From Candidatus Nitrosopumilus sp. (lineage in GTDB: Archaea; Thermoproteota; Nitrososphaeria; Nitrososphaerales; Nitrosopumilaceae), in NCBI GenBank assembly GCA_029250275.1, contig JAPFBP010000006.1, positions 1-44,552 on the forward strand: a stretch of DNA of 44,552 nt, given 5' to 3'. Shown piece after piece: positions 1 to 8,024 of this stretch. The stretch's first letter is position 1. Each line of letters begins with the position of its first letter. Below the pieces are notes generated by a model. The model was not told where the DNA came from. It ran no database searches and saw nothing but the letters and a program-made list of their open reading frames with translations. Both the position numbers and the translations under genes were made by a program.

Positions 1-212
1 TATGTATGGTGTAATCTTTGTTTTTGGAGGTGAATGATATACCAGTACATTTGCAGAAAATGAGACATACGTGTTTTCTGGTCTTTGTGTATTTATTATC
101 TCGACTTTACAAATGTAAAATGATTCCACTAAATCAAAATTCCAGGGAGATACATTACAACCATTCCTACAAACATGACTGATATTACAGATGCCGTTAA
201 CAGATTATTGTT
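1..212 (-). other. Unidentified open frame running off the left edge
   Basis: A minus-strand frame stays open from about position 212 to the window edge and encodes a Cys-containing segment ending in VLVYHSPPKTK before it leaves the window. It has no ATG; the only plausible start is GTG at 129. I do not recognise the product. It lies directly downstream of a decayed multicopper-oxidase-like segment on the same strand, so it may be more debris of that locus or the start of an unrelated gene. Confidence 0.25.
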
Positions 213-550
213 ACAATCTACTCTTATCATGTTCAATATGATGATAATTACTTGAAATATGGCACCCCTCCATGATTTCATCATCATTTACAATAATTGT
301 AAATTCTCTCAGAGTAGTACCATCAGATAATTGTGAGACTCGTCCATAGTTGAAATCACGCAAATATTCCATTGGATCAAATTCTACAGTAGATGCAGTG
401 TAAAGCGGATTTAATATATCGCCAGTTGTTTTAACTACTGCTCCACTGTGAGTGAGTAATGAATGTTTCAGATTCAGATTGAGTATCAGAAAAAGTTGTA
501 AAAAATACTATCACTGAAAGTCCTATCAGAATTAAAATGGATAAAATCAT
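213..550 (-). pseudogene. Decayed multicopper oxidase-like N-terminus
   Basis: From ATG at 550 the minus strand encodes a hydrophobic signal-like segment (MILSILILIGLSVIVFF) that hits a stop near 433. A shift of one base opens a second frame (about 445-268), reading NPLYTASTVEFDPMEYLRDF and then TTLREFTIIVNDDEIME. This resembles the mature N-terminus of the multicopper oxidase/NirK-type proteins of ammonia-oxidising archaea, as I remember them. After position 268 the frame is lost again, but a piece reading IRVDCNNNL, like the first cupredoxin strand, appears in another frame. At least two frameshifts and a missing stretch between them indicate a broken gene. The family call is from memory and unverified. 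Confidence 0.5.
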
Positions 551-680
551 AAGAGTAGAACGATGAATTTGCAAGATATTTAAAAAAAGTGAAAATATTT
601 ATTTAAATTTATCGTAAGCTAACTTTTTTAGCCTGATATAACTTTTTTGTGAAAGGCGAACAAATTTTAAAAAAATTAGG

Positions 681-688
681 TTTAAAGT
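681..688 (+). promoter_or_regulatory. TATA box for the 710 gene
   Basis: TTTAAAGT lies about 25 nt before the GTG at 710, the spacing expected of an archaeal TATA box driving a leaderless transcript. No ribosome binding site precedes the GTG. Confidence 0.5.
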
Positions 689-709
689 AAAGACAATCAT
701 CCTAAATCT

Positions 710-1216
710 GTGCAAAAATCAGGATTAATTATTGTAATTTTTGGATTGTTAATTGTTGCAGGATTAGCAGTATCAGTGGTTGAAAATCAAGTAACATTGG
801 AGGGAATTAATCAAGGGAATGGTAAAGTCAGTTCGATTGAATCCTTAATCATTTCAGTTGATATTGATAAAGAAAAATCACCTGTTGGGGTTTTTGCAGT
901 TCAAATAATGAAATTCCAAGAAAACGCAATATCTGCAAAAATATTAGATCGTTCAAATATTGAAATTATTTCTGAAAAAATAAATAAAGAATCCTTTGAA
1001 AAAGAATTTGATGTGTTTGAATCTGGAACTTATCAGTTAGTTATTGAAAGTTCTATAGATAATGAGATTTATGTGGCCGGTGCAATTGGACCACTTCCTG
1101 ATGCAGACAAAAAATTTGTTCTATCAATAATTTCTTTTAGTGTTCTTATCGTAGGAATGATAGGAATTGTTACCATTGGAATAATAGTAATTAAAAATAG
1201 GAATAGATCAGTTTAG
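710..1216 (+). CDS. Two-TM membrane protein of unknown function
   Basis: 168 residues with a hydrophobic N-terminal segment (about 5-25), a soluble stretch of about 110 residues, a second membrane segment (about 136-162) and a short basic tail KNRNRS. The layout suggests an externally exposed domain held by two helices, or a cleaved signal plus one anchor. The middle part looks beta-rich (repeated V/I-x-V/I patterns, SGTYQLVIESS) and could be a small sandwich domain. The GTG start fits a leaderless TATA box at 681. The 3' end overlaps the convergent winged-helix gene by 9 bp. I do not recognise the family. Confidence 0.7.
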   Translation: MQKSGLIIVIFGLLIVAGLAVSVVENQVTLEGINQGNGKVSSIESLIISVDIDKEKSPVGVFAVQIMKFQENAISAKILDRSNIEIISEKINKESFEKEFDVFESGTYQLVIESSIDNEIYVAGAIGPLPDADKKFVLSIISFSVLIVGMIGIVTIGIIVIKNRNRSV

Positions 1217-1519
1217 GTAACTATCCATTTTTTCTAATCCACTAATTGCTGCATCAAAATTATCACTATTTTCCATGATGCTTGCAAGCTTCTCAGAATT
1301 TGCAGTTAGAACATGTTTTCCATCATCAGAATGTTTTGAAATAAATCCATGTTCAATCAAATAGGATAATCTTTCAAGAACTTCAAATTCAGAAACAGAT
1401 GATTGTTCTGCCAAAAATGAACATTCTTTCTCCCCATCCTCAAGTTCTGCTAAAATAGAAGAAGTGGTTGGATCAAACATAAATTCTATAATTTTTTCAC
1501 GATCAAAAGTATCACTCAT
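1208..1519 (-). CDS. Small winged-helix (HTH) protein
   Basis: 103 residues with the pattern of an ArsR/MarR-like winged helix. An N-terminal helix (FDREKIIEFMFDPTTSSILA) is followed by a helix-turn-helix at about 32-60 (SFLAEQSSVSEFEVLERLSY) and a wing (ISKHSDDGKHVLTAN). A C-terminal helix may serve dimerisation. It probably acts as a DNA-binding regulator, but the target is unknown. The start ATG at 1519 lies about 25-30 nt from the palindromic TTATAA at 1544, which supports a leaderless mRNA. It converges on and overlaps the membrane-protein gene by 9 bp. Confidence 0.7.
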   Translation of the reverse strand: MSDTFDREKIIEFMFDPTTSSILAELEDGEKECSFLAEQSSVSEFEVLERLSYLIEHGFISKHSDDGKHVLTANSEKLASIMENSDNFDAAISGLEKMDSYLN

Positions 1520-1543
1520 AATAAAATAGGAAAGTTTTGAAAG

Positions 1544-1549
1544 TTATAA
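1544..1549 (-). promoter_or_regulatory. TATA box for the winged-helix gene
   Basis: TTATAA sits 25-30 nt upstream of the ATG at 1519 on the minus strand. It is palindromic, but it is too close to the TTG at 1554 on the plus strand to serve a leaderless start there. Confidence 0.45.
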
Positions 1550-1553
1550 CTTT

Positions 1554-1838
1554 TTGAATATATTATTCAATAAGATAATTAAGAAAAAGATATCCCAAAA
1601 AACATGCAAAAGCTCTGTAGCAAGGACCCATCTGGGAAAGGAATACACTGTTTTTGTGTGGAGATTGATGCCCAAAGAGGAGTCAAAAAATGTTGCAAAT
1701 GCAATCTATGGAATGTTCAAGGTAATGACTGGACAAGTGATGAGGACTTTAGATAATCAAATTCAAAAAAAAAGTAACAAAATTAGGCATGATCATAAAA
1801 TCTCAATTATACCATATTTAAAAAATCGTCCAATTTGA
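1554..1838 (+). CDS. Small basic protein, doubtful
   Basis: An open frame of 94 codons starts with TTG. It is strongly basic and matches no family I know. A more credible start is ATG at 1668, preceded by purine-rich sequence, giving 56 residues beginning MPKEESKNVANAIYGMFKVM; that part could form an amphipathic helix with a Lys/Arg-rich tail. The N-terminal 38 residues look like random translation of AT-rich DNA. It may be a small basic thaumarchaeal protein or a gene remnant. It stands alone between the winged-helix gene and rps13. Confidence 0.3.
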   Translation: MNILFNKIIKKKISQKTCKSSVARTHLGKEYTVFVWRLMPKEESKNVANAIYGMFKVMTGQVMRTLDNQIQKKSNKIRHDHKISIIPYLKNRPI

Positions 1839-1849
1839 TGCCTAGCATG

Positions 1850-1858
1850 GTTTTTATC
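1850..1858 (+). promoter_or_regulatory. TATA box for rps13-rps4
   Basis: GTTTTTATC is centred about 29 nt before the TTG start of rps13 at 1884, consistent with a leaderless ribosomal-protein operon. Confidence 0.45.
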
Positions 1859-1883
1859 GGGGATTCTGTGAATTTTTGAATAC

Positions 1884-2423
1884 TTGAGCGCACAAGAATA
1901 CAGACACATTGTCAGAATTGTAGGAAACGATATTCGTGGAGAGAAGAAAATGGTTATCGGATTAACTCAGATCAAGGGTATTGGCTTTAACTTTGCAACA
2001 GCTATTCTAGATATTCTAAAAATAAAACCAAATTCTAACATAGGTAATCTTACAGATGAAAATGTTCAAGCAATTGAGAAATTAATCTTAAATCCCATTG
2101 CAAGTAATGTTCCAATCTGGTTCATTAACAGAAGAAAAGATATTGAAACTGGTACAGATTTACATTTGTTAACATCAGACATTCCATTTACATTAAGAAA
2201 TGATATTGAAAGAGAAAGAGTCGCTGTAAGTTGGAGAGGTTATCGTCATCTAAGTGGTCTTAAAGTTAGAGGACAAAGAACTAGAACTTCTGGTAGAAGA
2301 GGCGGAGCAGTCGGTGTTGCTAAAGGTGGATTGGCATCTCCTGTTAAGAAAGGAGGAGCAGGTGCTCCAGCAGCAGCTCCAGCAGCAGCTCCAGCAGCAA
2401 AACCAGAGGAGAAAAAAAAATAG
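1884..2423 (+). CDS. rps13: 30S ribosomal protein S13
   Basis: S13 of the small-subunit head, which contacts 16S rRNA, the P-site tRNA and 23S rRNA. The fold is recognisable from the start ([15 protein letters not shown]), through the helix-two-turn-helix around [12 protein letters not shown]-like residues 28-40, to the conserved C-terminal [20 protein letters not shown] (about 118-137). Residues 140-179 form an unusual tail of Gly/Ala/Pro with Lys, ending in EEKKK, beyond the usual archaeal end. The TTG start agrees with the TATA spacing. rps4 follows 9 nt later. The rps11 and rpoD genes that often follow in archaea are absent here. Confidence 0.95.
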   Translation: MSAQEYRHIVRIVGNDIRGEKKMVIGLTQIKGIGFNFATAILDILKIKPNSNIGNLTDENVQAIEKLILNPIASNVPIWFINRRKDIETGTDLHLLTSDIPFTLRNDIERERVAVSWRGYRHLSGLKVRGQRTRTSGRRGGAVGVAKGGLASPVKKGGAGAPAAAPAAAPAAKPEEKKK

Positions 2424-2432
2424 GTGTTATGA

Positions 2433-3050
2433 ATGGGAGATCCTAAATATCCACGTAAAGCATGGCGAAAACCAAAGAGACCACTTAATTATGAATTAAA
2501 AATGGAAGAGCTAAAAACTCTCGGAACATTTGGATTAAGAACTAAAAGAGAATTATGGAAAGCACATACAGAGTTATCACGTGTAAGACATCAAGCTAGA
2601 TCATTACTTGCATTAAGACAAGAAATCAGAGTGGAGAAAGAACCAATCTTAATGAAATCTCTTGCAAGAATTGGATTAGTAAGTGGCGATGCAACATTAG
2701 ATGATGTACTTAACCTAAAGGCAGATGATTTACTTTCACGAAGATTACAAACTATCGTTTCAAATAAACTCGGATTCAAAACACCGTATCAAGCAAGACA
2801 AGCAGTAATTCATGGTCACATTATGATTGGTGATAGAAAAATTAACATTCCTTCCTACACTGTTACTGTTGAAGAAGAAAATAGTATTCATTTTACACCA
2901 GAATCAAAAATTCCAGAAATGTTAAAAAAGACAAAGAAGGAGGAACCAAAAGTAGAGGTCACTGAAGAATCAACTGAGGCTACTGCTGCTGAATCAACAA
3001 CTGAGGCTACTACTGAAGTTCCAAAAGATAAAAGTTCTTCAACAGAATAA
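2433..3050 (+). CDS. rps4: 30S ribosomal protein S4
   Basis: S4, a primary 16S rRNA binder in small-subunit assembly. The archaeal N-terminus ([17 protein letters not shown]) and an S4 RNA-binding domain (about 100-160, with [15 protein letters not shown] and [21 protein letters not shown]) are clear. Residues 163-205 form an acidic, Thr/Glu-rich low-complexity tail with repeats of TEATAAEST type. ATG at 2433 is preceded by AGGTG at 2422, a Shine-Dalgarno match, as expected for a second gene in an operon. It is cotranscribed with rps13. Confidence 0.95.
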   Translation: MGDPKYPRKAWRKPKRPLNYELKMEELKTLGTFGLRTKRELWKAHTELSRVRHQARSLLALRQEIRVEKEPILMKSLARIGLVSGDATLDDVLNLKADDLLSRRLQTIVSNKLGFKTPYQARQAVIHGHIMIGDRKINIPSYTVTVEEENSIHFTPESKIPEMLKKTKKEEPKVEVTEESTEATAAESTTEATTEVPKDKSSSTE

Positions 3051-3102
3051 TCAAAAAAATGGGCTTATTAGTAAATAACCCCAATTATAAAAGAGAATCA
3101 TA

Positions 3103-4863
3103 ATGTGTTCAATTTTAGGTTACTACGGAAAGAATTCTGCAGCACCCATCATCGTAAAGGGATTAAAAAGAATGGAGTATCGTGGATACGACAGTGTAGG
3201 AGTTGCAACAGAATCAAACAATAAAATTGAATTAAAAAAAGGAATTGGAAAAGTTAATGAAGTTAATTCAAAAATTCAGCTAGATTCACTTCCAGGAAAA
3301 ATAGGAATTGGTCATACTAGATGGGCAACTCATGGAAAAGTCACAGAGTTTAACGCACACCCACATCCTAGTAATTCAGGAAAAATTGCAATTGTACATA
3401 ATGGAATAATAGAAAATTTTGAGGAATTAAAAAAACAATTAGAAGATGAAGGATATAATTTTAAAAGTGAAACAGATAGTGAAGTTATTGCTAATTTACT
3501 TCAAAAACACTATGAAAAAACAAATAATGTTAAAGAAACAATTTTAAAAATAGTTTCAGAAATTAAAGGACATTATGCATTCGTTGCAATGTTTGAAAAT
3601 GGCCAATTAGTTGCAGCAAAATTCCATGAACCATTAATAATAGGAGTAGGAAAAGATGAATTTTTTCTATCAAGTGATGTATTAGGATTTATAGAATTTA
3701 CTGATGATGCAATTTATTTGGAAAATGGGAATTTTGTAATTTTGGAGAAAAACAAATTCCAGATTTTAGATTTTCAAGGAGAACATGTAAAATATGAAAT
3801 TACAAAAGTATCTAAAGAATTTGGAGATGCGTACAAAGGGGATTATGCGCATTTTACATTAAAAGAAATTTATGAACAGCATGAAACGATATTGAAAGCA
3901 GGAGAGAAAACCCAAGAGGCAATAGAAAAAACTGCAGACTATATCAAACATGCAAAAAACATCTACGTTACAGGCAGTGGAACCAGTTATAATTCTGCAC
4001 TTATTGCAAAGCAAATCTTTTCAAAATATGCAAAAATTAAAGCTGAACCAATCATATCGAGTGAACTTCAGTTTTCACCAAACAGTATTGAAGAAAATTC
4101 TATCATAATTGCAATATCTCAAAGTGGAGAAAGTGCAGATGTTTTAAATGCAGTAAGAATTGGGAAAGAATCAAATTGTAAAATCATAGCCATAGTAAAT
4201 TTAATGACATCTTCACTTGCTCGAGAGGCAGATGTGGTGATTGGAATGAATTGTGGACCAGAAATTGGAGTAGCTGCAACAAAAAGTTTCACATCACAAC
4301 TAGTAGTGCTCTACAAAATTGTACAAAAATTGACTGACAATAAAATAACCATTAATTTTGAAAAGTTCTCTGAATCAGTTTTAAAAATATTAGAAAATCC
4401 AACGAAGATTAAAAAAATTGCAAAAGTGTTAAAAGATATCTCAGATATCTATGTACTTGGAAGAGGAATTAATTATCCCATTGCAATGGAGGCAGCTTTA
4501 AAATTAAAAGAATTGACATACATTCATGCTGAAGGAATTCCAGGTGGAGAATTAAAACATGGACCTCTTGCATTAATGGATTCAAACGTATTTGTAATTA
4601 TTATAAATCCAAATGATTCTACATATTCAGACACATTAACTAGTGCAAGAGAAATCAAAGCTCGCGGAGCAAAAATTATTGGAGTTTCAGACATAGAAAG
4701 TGATGTTTATGATTATTGGATAGAAATGCCAAAAATAGATCAAGTATTGTATCCAATTTCAGAAATAATTCCAATTCAATTTTTAGCATATTATGCATCC
4801 CTTGAGAAAAATACAGATCCAGATTATCCTAGAAATCTTGCAAAATCAGTTACTGTGAAGTAA
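3103..4863 (+). CDS. glmS: Glutamine-fructose-6-phosphate aminotransferase (isomerising)
   Basis: GlmS makes glucosamine-6-phosphate from fructose-6-phosphate and glutamine, the entry to UDP-GlcNAc and N-glycans or surface glycans. The 586 residues carry the N-terminal class II glutamine amidotransferase with Cys2 as nucleophile (MCSILGYYG), the RGYDS and GHTRWATHG motifs, and two SIS sugar-isomerase domains (about 280-420 and 450-580). The canonical ending DPDYPRNLAKSVTVK is intact. ATG is fixed by the need for Cys2. An AT-rich TTATAAAAG lies at 3085. The 3' end overlaps the convergent CobT-like gene by 14 bp. Confidence 0.95.
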   Translation: MCSILGYYGKNSAAPIIVKGLKRMEYRGYDSVGVATESNNKIELKKGIGKVNEVNSKIQLDSLPGKIGIGHTRWATHGKVTEFNAHPHPSNSGKIAIVHNGIIENFEELKKQLEDEGYNFKSETDSEVIANLLQKHYEKTNNVKETILKIVSEIKGHYAFVAMFENGQLVAAKFHEPLIIGVGKDEFFLSSDVLGFIEFTDDAIYLENGNFVILEKNKFQILDFQGEHVKYEITKVSKEFGDAYKGDYAHFTLKEIYEQHETILKAGEKTQEAIEKTADYIKHAKNIYVTGSGTSYNSALIAKQIFSKYAKIKAEPIISSELQFSPNSIEENSIIIAISQSGESADVLNAVRIGKESNCKIIAIVNLMTSSLAREADVVIGMNCGPEIGVAATKSFTSQLVVLYKIVQKLTDNKITINFEKFSESVLKILENPTKIKKIAKVLKDISDIYVLGRGINYPIAMEAALKLKELTYIHAEGIPGGELKHGPLALMDSNVFVIIINPNDSTYSDTLTSAREIKARGAKIIGVSDIESDVYDYWIEMPKIDQVLYPISEIIPIQFLAYYASLEKNTDPDYPRNLAKSVTVK

Positions 4864-5914
4864 ATAATCTATGATATTCTTTTTCGGCCATCTCTAAAAA
4901 TTTTGCAGAATTATTTCCAGTTTTAATCATTGAAGAAATAATACTTCCACCAGCTCCCACTCCTTCTTTTCCAAATCCTTCTGAAAATGCTTTCAAGCCA
5001 GCATACTGTGAATGTTCCAAATCTGGATTTACAGCGATTGCAGGAACATCAGCAATTTGTTTTACAAGACTAGTGAAATTTGCTTTCTTATCATCAGTAA
5101 TGTATGATGTAGTTCCAATGACAGTGTTTTCTTCATTAAAGCCGATTTTTGCTGCAAATGCCAAAACTGCAGCCATCTGAGTTCCACCTGCCAGCATTAC
5201 ATTAGATATGCTAGATGCAGAACTTAACATTCCAGCTACAAAAGGGATCATAGGATCACCTACTTTTGCCACAATACTGTAGGGATGATCTGAATCTATT
5301 CGTTCAAGTGCAGATTTAACAATTTGGTTTTTTAATTCAATTGGATTATCTGGAATGCTAGAACTAACTTTAGCATCATAACCTAATGCTTTCAATACAG
5401 CTAGTGCCGTAGTGGTTCCACCAGGAATACTTTCACCAATTACTAAACAATCAGTTAAAGATGCCAAACTTCTTCCAACTATTCTTCCATAATCAACAGC
5501 GTGAGATACTTGAGAATCAGTCATTGCATCATTAGTTGAAATATTTTTTCCAAATGACATTCCAGTGTCAATAAATGGTAGTTGTGGAGAAATTTTACTT
5601 CCTGCATTAATTGTCAAATGTGGAATACTAGCTGATTCTAATGCAGTTTTTGTCAGTAAACCAGGAGTAGGTTTACCATCAGGAGTCATTGGAATTTTAT
5701 CAATTGTTTTACAATATCCATAATGAAGATATTCAGCATCAGCAGGAGGAGTAAACTGTATTGAATCCTTATCAGCACCTGCAAATGTAATTCCAGGAAC
5801 TTCACAAGTTTCAGTATACGATATTACAAAAGAAAAGAGAAATCTTTTAGATTTCATAGACTCTAGAAAATTTTTCCCTTGTTCTACATTTCCAAATAGT
5901 TCAAAATTTTCCAT
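4850..5914 (-). CDS. CobT-like nicotinate-nucleotide phosphoribosyltransferase family protein
   Basis: 354 residues similar to the archaeal CobT-related family (UPF0284/TIGR00303 as I recall), relatives of nicotinate mononucleotide:dimethylbenzimidazole phosphoribosyltransferase. Family-like segments are the Gly-rich GESIPGGTTTALAVLKALG (about 160-178), the VGDPMIPFVAGM and MLAGGTQMAAVLAFA stretches (about 225-255), and GFGKEGVGAGGS near the end, which contains the Glu that serves as catalytic base in CobT. A role in attaching the lower ligand of cobalamin is plausible, since these archaea make B12, but the exact substrate is inferred. MBL and nnrE genes lie upstream on the same strand, 8 bp away. 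Confidence 0.8.
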   Translation of the reverse strand: MENFELFGNVEQGKNFLESMKSKRFLFSFVISYTETCEVPGITFAGADKDSIQFTPPADAEYLHYGYCKTIDKIPMTPDGKPTPGLLTKTALESASIPHLTINAGSKISPQLPFIDTGMSFGKNISTNDAMTDSQVSHAVDYGRIVGRSLASLTDCLVIGESIPGGTTTALAVLKALGYDAKVSSSIPDNPIELKNQIVKSALERIDSDHPYSIVAKVGDPMIPFVAGMLSSASSISNVMLAGGTQMAAVLAFAAKIGFNEENTVIGTTSYITDDKKANFTSLVKQIADVPAIAVNPDLEHSQYAGLKAFSEGFGKEGVGAGGSIISSMIKTGNNSAKFLEMAEKEYHRLFTSQ

Positions 5915-5922
5915 TAAAATCC

Positions 5923-6543
5923 CTAACCCATCATATCGATAAACTGTTGTTCAGTTCGTTTTTGCATCACGTGATTAGTGATTTTTTCTTGTCCAAGCGT
6001 AGAAATTTCAGAAACACCATAATTATGGCCTGAATACATGACTAGATTTTCATCTAAATTGTGTAAAACGTCAAAAAGGCTATGATAAAGATCTTTTACA
6101 CTACCTCCAGGCAAATCAATACGACCACAATTTCCAACAAAAAGGGTATCACCAGAAAAAATTTTTCCATCGCCTACAAGACAAATACTATCTTTAGAAT
6201 GGCCAGGTGTATGAAGCACTTTTAATTTTGAATTTCCAAATTCAATAATATCCCCATCCTTTACTGTGATATCATGTTTTAATTCTGAATTTTCATGTTG
6301 AATAATAGGAGCCTTTGTAAATTCAACCATTGCTTCATTTCCCAATGTGTGATCAAAATGATGATGAGTATTTACAATGTATTTAATTTTTAGATTATTT
6401 TTTTTAATGATCATTTCTAATTCAATTAAATCCCATGAAGGATCAATTATGATTGCCTCACTAGCATCTTCATCTTCATCTTCATCTTCAACAATGTAGG
6501 AAAAATTCTGCATGTTTCCAACTTGGATTTGATGTACTTTCAT
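5923..6543 (-). CDS. Metallo-beta-lactamase-fold hydrolase (glyoxalase II-like)
   Basis: 206 residues of the MBL hydrolase superfamily, glyoxalase II-like subgroup. Metal ligands are visible: THHHFDH (59-65), His114 in TPGHS, Asp131 in SGDTLF, and His172 in SGHNYG. This predicts a dinuclear Zn/Fe thioesterase, but the substrate is unknown. An acidic run of alternating Asp/Glu (residues 20-26), encoded by a hexanucleotide repeat, interrupts the N-terminal beta-strands. The start overlaps the end of nnrE by 4 nt (ATGA type), so translation is probably coupled. Linked genes are NnrE upstream and the CobT-like gene downstream. Confidence 0.85.
   Translation of the reverse strand: MKVHQIQVGNMQNFSYIVEDEDEDEDASEAIIIDPSWDLIELEMIIKKNNLKIKYIVNTHHHFDHTLGNEAMVEFTKAPIIQHENSELKHDITVKDGDIIEFGNSKLKVLHTPGHSKDSICLVGDGKIFSGDTLFVGNCGRIDLPGGSVKDLYHSLFDVLHNLDENLVMYSGHNYGVSEISTLGQEKITNHVMQKRTEQQFIDMMG
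6465..6490. repeat. Hexanucleotide tandem repeat in the MBL gene
   Basis: About four copies of ATCTTC (plus strand) lie in phase with the MBL-fold reading frame and encode alternating Asp and Glu. Copy changes would add or remove Asp-Glu pairs without shifting frame. Confidence 0.8.
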
Positions 6544-7196
6544 AGTATTCCCTCTTCAGCTTCAGGAGGAATGCCTATTTTTTCTGTAAACAATTCCCCA
6601 GTCAAATCTTTTCGTTTAGGAATTCCTTGTTTCATTTTATGAAACGTCACCGTCATGTCACATTTTGTGTAAATATTTGCAGTTTCTCCAGTTTGTGGAT
6701 CTAATCCAGAAGGAACATCCACTGCAAATTTGTAACAATTTGCTTCATTGATGAAATTAATTGCCGATGCATATGGTTCTCGAATATCCCCAGATATTCC
6801 AGTTCCTAAAATTCCATCAACTATTACATCAGGTTTAAAATCAAATTCAAAAGAATCACCAGATATTAATTTCACAGAGGGCATTTTTTGTAAAATTGAC
6901 CAATTCCAATTACTTTCTTCTGTTTTTATTTTCTCAGGACTACCTAGGAGCATTACTGTGACTTTGGCACCATACCCTGCTAGATGTCTTGCCATTACTA
7001 ACCCATCCCCACCATTATTTCCCAATCCAACAAAAATTAAGATATTTTTGGATTCGATATTTTCAATGTTTCCAATCAATCGTCTTACAGCTGCAGCTCC
7101 AGCATTTTCCATCATGAATTTTTTCAAAAATCCCATGTCATGGCCTTTATTTTCAATATTGTACATTTGATCAACAGTAATTTCCACATCTTTCAT
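6540..7196 (-). CDS. nnrE: NAD(P)H-hydrate epimerase (YjeF N-terminal domain)
   Basis: NnrE interconverts the R and S forms of damaged hydrated NAD(P)H so a dehydratase can repair it. Key motifs are ITVDQMYNIE at the start, MENAG (29-33), the nucleotide loop VGLGNNGGDGLVMARHL, VDGILGTG with the metal-binding Asp, and DVPSGLDPQTGE. The protein (218 residues) is only the epimerase half; the kinase-like dehydratase domain fused to it in many archaea is missing and not elsewhere in the window. The ATG at 7196 is kept because the conserved N-terminal helix begins there. It is first of a three-gene minus-strand operon. Confidence 0.9.
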   Translation of the reverse strand: MKDVEITVDQMYNIENKGHDMGFLKKFMMENAGAAAVRRLIGNIENIESKNILIFVGLGNNGGDGLVMARHLAGYGAKVTVMLLGSPEKIKTEESNWNWSILQKMPSVKLISGDSFEFDFKPDVIVDGILGTGISGDIREPYASAINFINEANCYKFAVDVPSGLDPQTGETANIYTKCDMTVTFHKMKQGIPKRKDLTGELFTEKIGIPPEAEEGIL

Positions 7197-7229
7197 GAAA
7201 TTATATATAAAATAAGAGTTTGGTAACGG

Positions 7230-7238
7230 CTTTATCCT
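7230..7238 (+). promoter_or_regulatory. TATA box for the translin gene
   Basis: CTTTATCCT lies about 27 nt before the ATG at 7260, so the mRNA is probably leaderless. The 63-bp gap is shared with the divergent nnrE operon, whose own AT-rich TATATATA sits at 7202. Confidence 0.4.
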
Positions 7239-7259
7239 AGTTTTAAAACATTGTAAAGT

Positions 7260-7886
7260 ATGACGTTAAAAAATGTAAAAATATCATTAAATAAAATTGC
7301 AAAAGATTTAGAAACAGTTCAAGACGCTAGAGAATTTCTATTAAAAAATACAAGAGAGATAATTATTCTATGTAGTAAATCAATTATTTCAGTTCATAAA
7401 GGAGAGTTAGCAACAGGTAAAAATAATTTAAAACAAGCAGAAGTATTATTAAAAAAATACAAGAAAAAAGCAACTGGAGGACTAAGAAGATATCTAATCA
7501 CACCAGAACAAGAATTTGTAGAAGCTGCATGTTTGATTGCAATTATTGAAAAAAAAGAAATTCCTTCAGATAAAAAATTGGCAGTAATGCCTGAATCATA
7601 TGTTTTAGGATTATTAGATTGCGTTGGGGAATTGAAAAGACAGGTATTTGATAAAATTAGAATAGATGAAATTGATGAAGCAACAAGAATTTTTGAAGTG
7701 ATGGAAAATTTGTATCTTCAACTTTACACTTTTTCAATGTACGATAAAGTAGTAAAAGAAGCAAGAAGAAAAATCGATGTTAATAGGATTCTAGTAGATG
7801 ATGTCAGATCTGTAATTACTGAAGAAAAAAGACGAACTGAGTTGATCAAAATTTTAAAGAAAATAGAAAAATCGACTAAAAATTAG
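7260..7886 (+). CDS. Translin/TRAX family RNA-binding protein
   Basis: 208-residue, almost wholly helical protein of the translin family. Recognisable are EFVEAACL (85-92), in the place of the acidic cluster of TRAX, and LGLLDCVGELKRQVFD (116-131), the best-known translin signature, followed by the RKIDVNRILVDDVRSVI helix (170-186). Eukaryotic translin-TRAX (C3PO) degrades RNA passenger strands and tRNA leaders, and archaeal homologues have been reported to form octamers with RNase activity. Here it is a single-gene unit that stops directly against the 3' end of tRNA-Leu. Function in this organism is inferred. Confidence 0.88.
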   Translation: MTLKNVKISLNKIAKDLETVQDAREFLLKNTREIIILCSKSIISVHKGELATGKNNLKQAEVLLKKYKKKATGGLRRYLITPEQEFVEAACLIAIIEKKEIPSDKKLAVMPESYVLGLLDCVGELKRQVFDKIRIDEIDEATRIFEVMENLYLQLYTFSMYDKVVKEARRKIDVNRILVDDVRSVITEEKRRTELIKILKKIEKSTKN

Positions 7887-7974
7887 TGGTGCGGATGATG
7901 GGATTTGAACCCACGTACTCCTAAGAGACTAACCCCTCAAGCTAGCGCCTTTGGCCAGGCTGGGCGACATCCGC
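7887..7974 (-). tRNA. tRNA-Leu (GAG), CCA encoded
   Basis: Type II tRNA with acceptor GCGGATG/CATCCGC, a long variable arm (TCTCTTAGGAGTAC region) and an anticodon loop TTGAGGG giving GAG. The discriminator base is A at 7890. The following three bases (7889-7887) read CCA on the minus strand, so the 3' end is encoded. The final A touches the stop codon of the convergent translin gene. Confidence 0.96.
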
Positions 7975-7995
7975 AATTAAAATTTCTTGCATGGT

Positions 7996-8003
7996 TTTTA
8001 TAA
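7996..8003 (+). promoter_or_regulatory. TATA box for the rpoN-gltX run
   Basis: TTTTATAA is centred about 25 nt before GTG at 8025, supporting a leaderless start for rpoN and the long downstream operon. Confidence 0.5.
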
Positions 8004-8024
8004 TCCTTGGTTACTTTTTCGTTC

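Noticed and set aside
24-62. GGAGGTGA followed by ATG on the plus strand near the left edge
   Set aside because: The frame ends after nine codons, so the Shine-Dalgarno match is accidental.
2254-2499. Plus-strand frame of 81 codons within rps13/rps4
   Set aside because: Gln/Leu-rich shadow of the Ala-rich S13 tail, with no family features.
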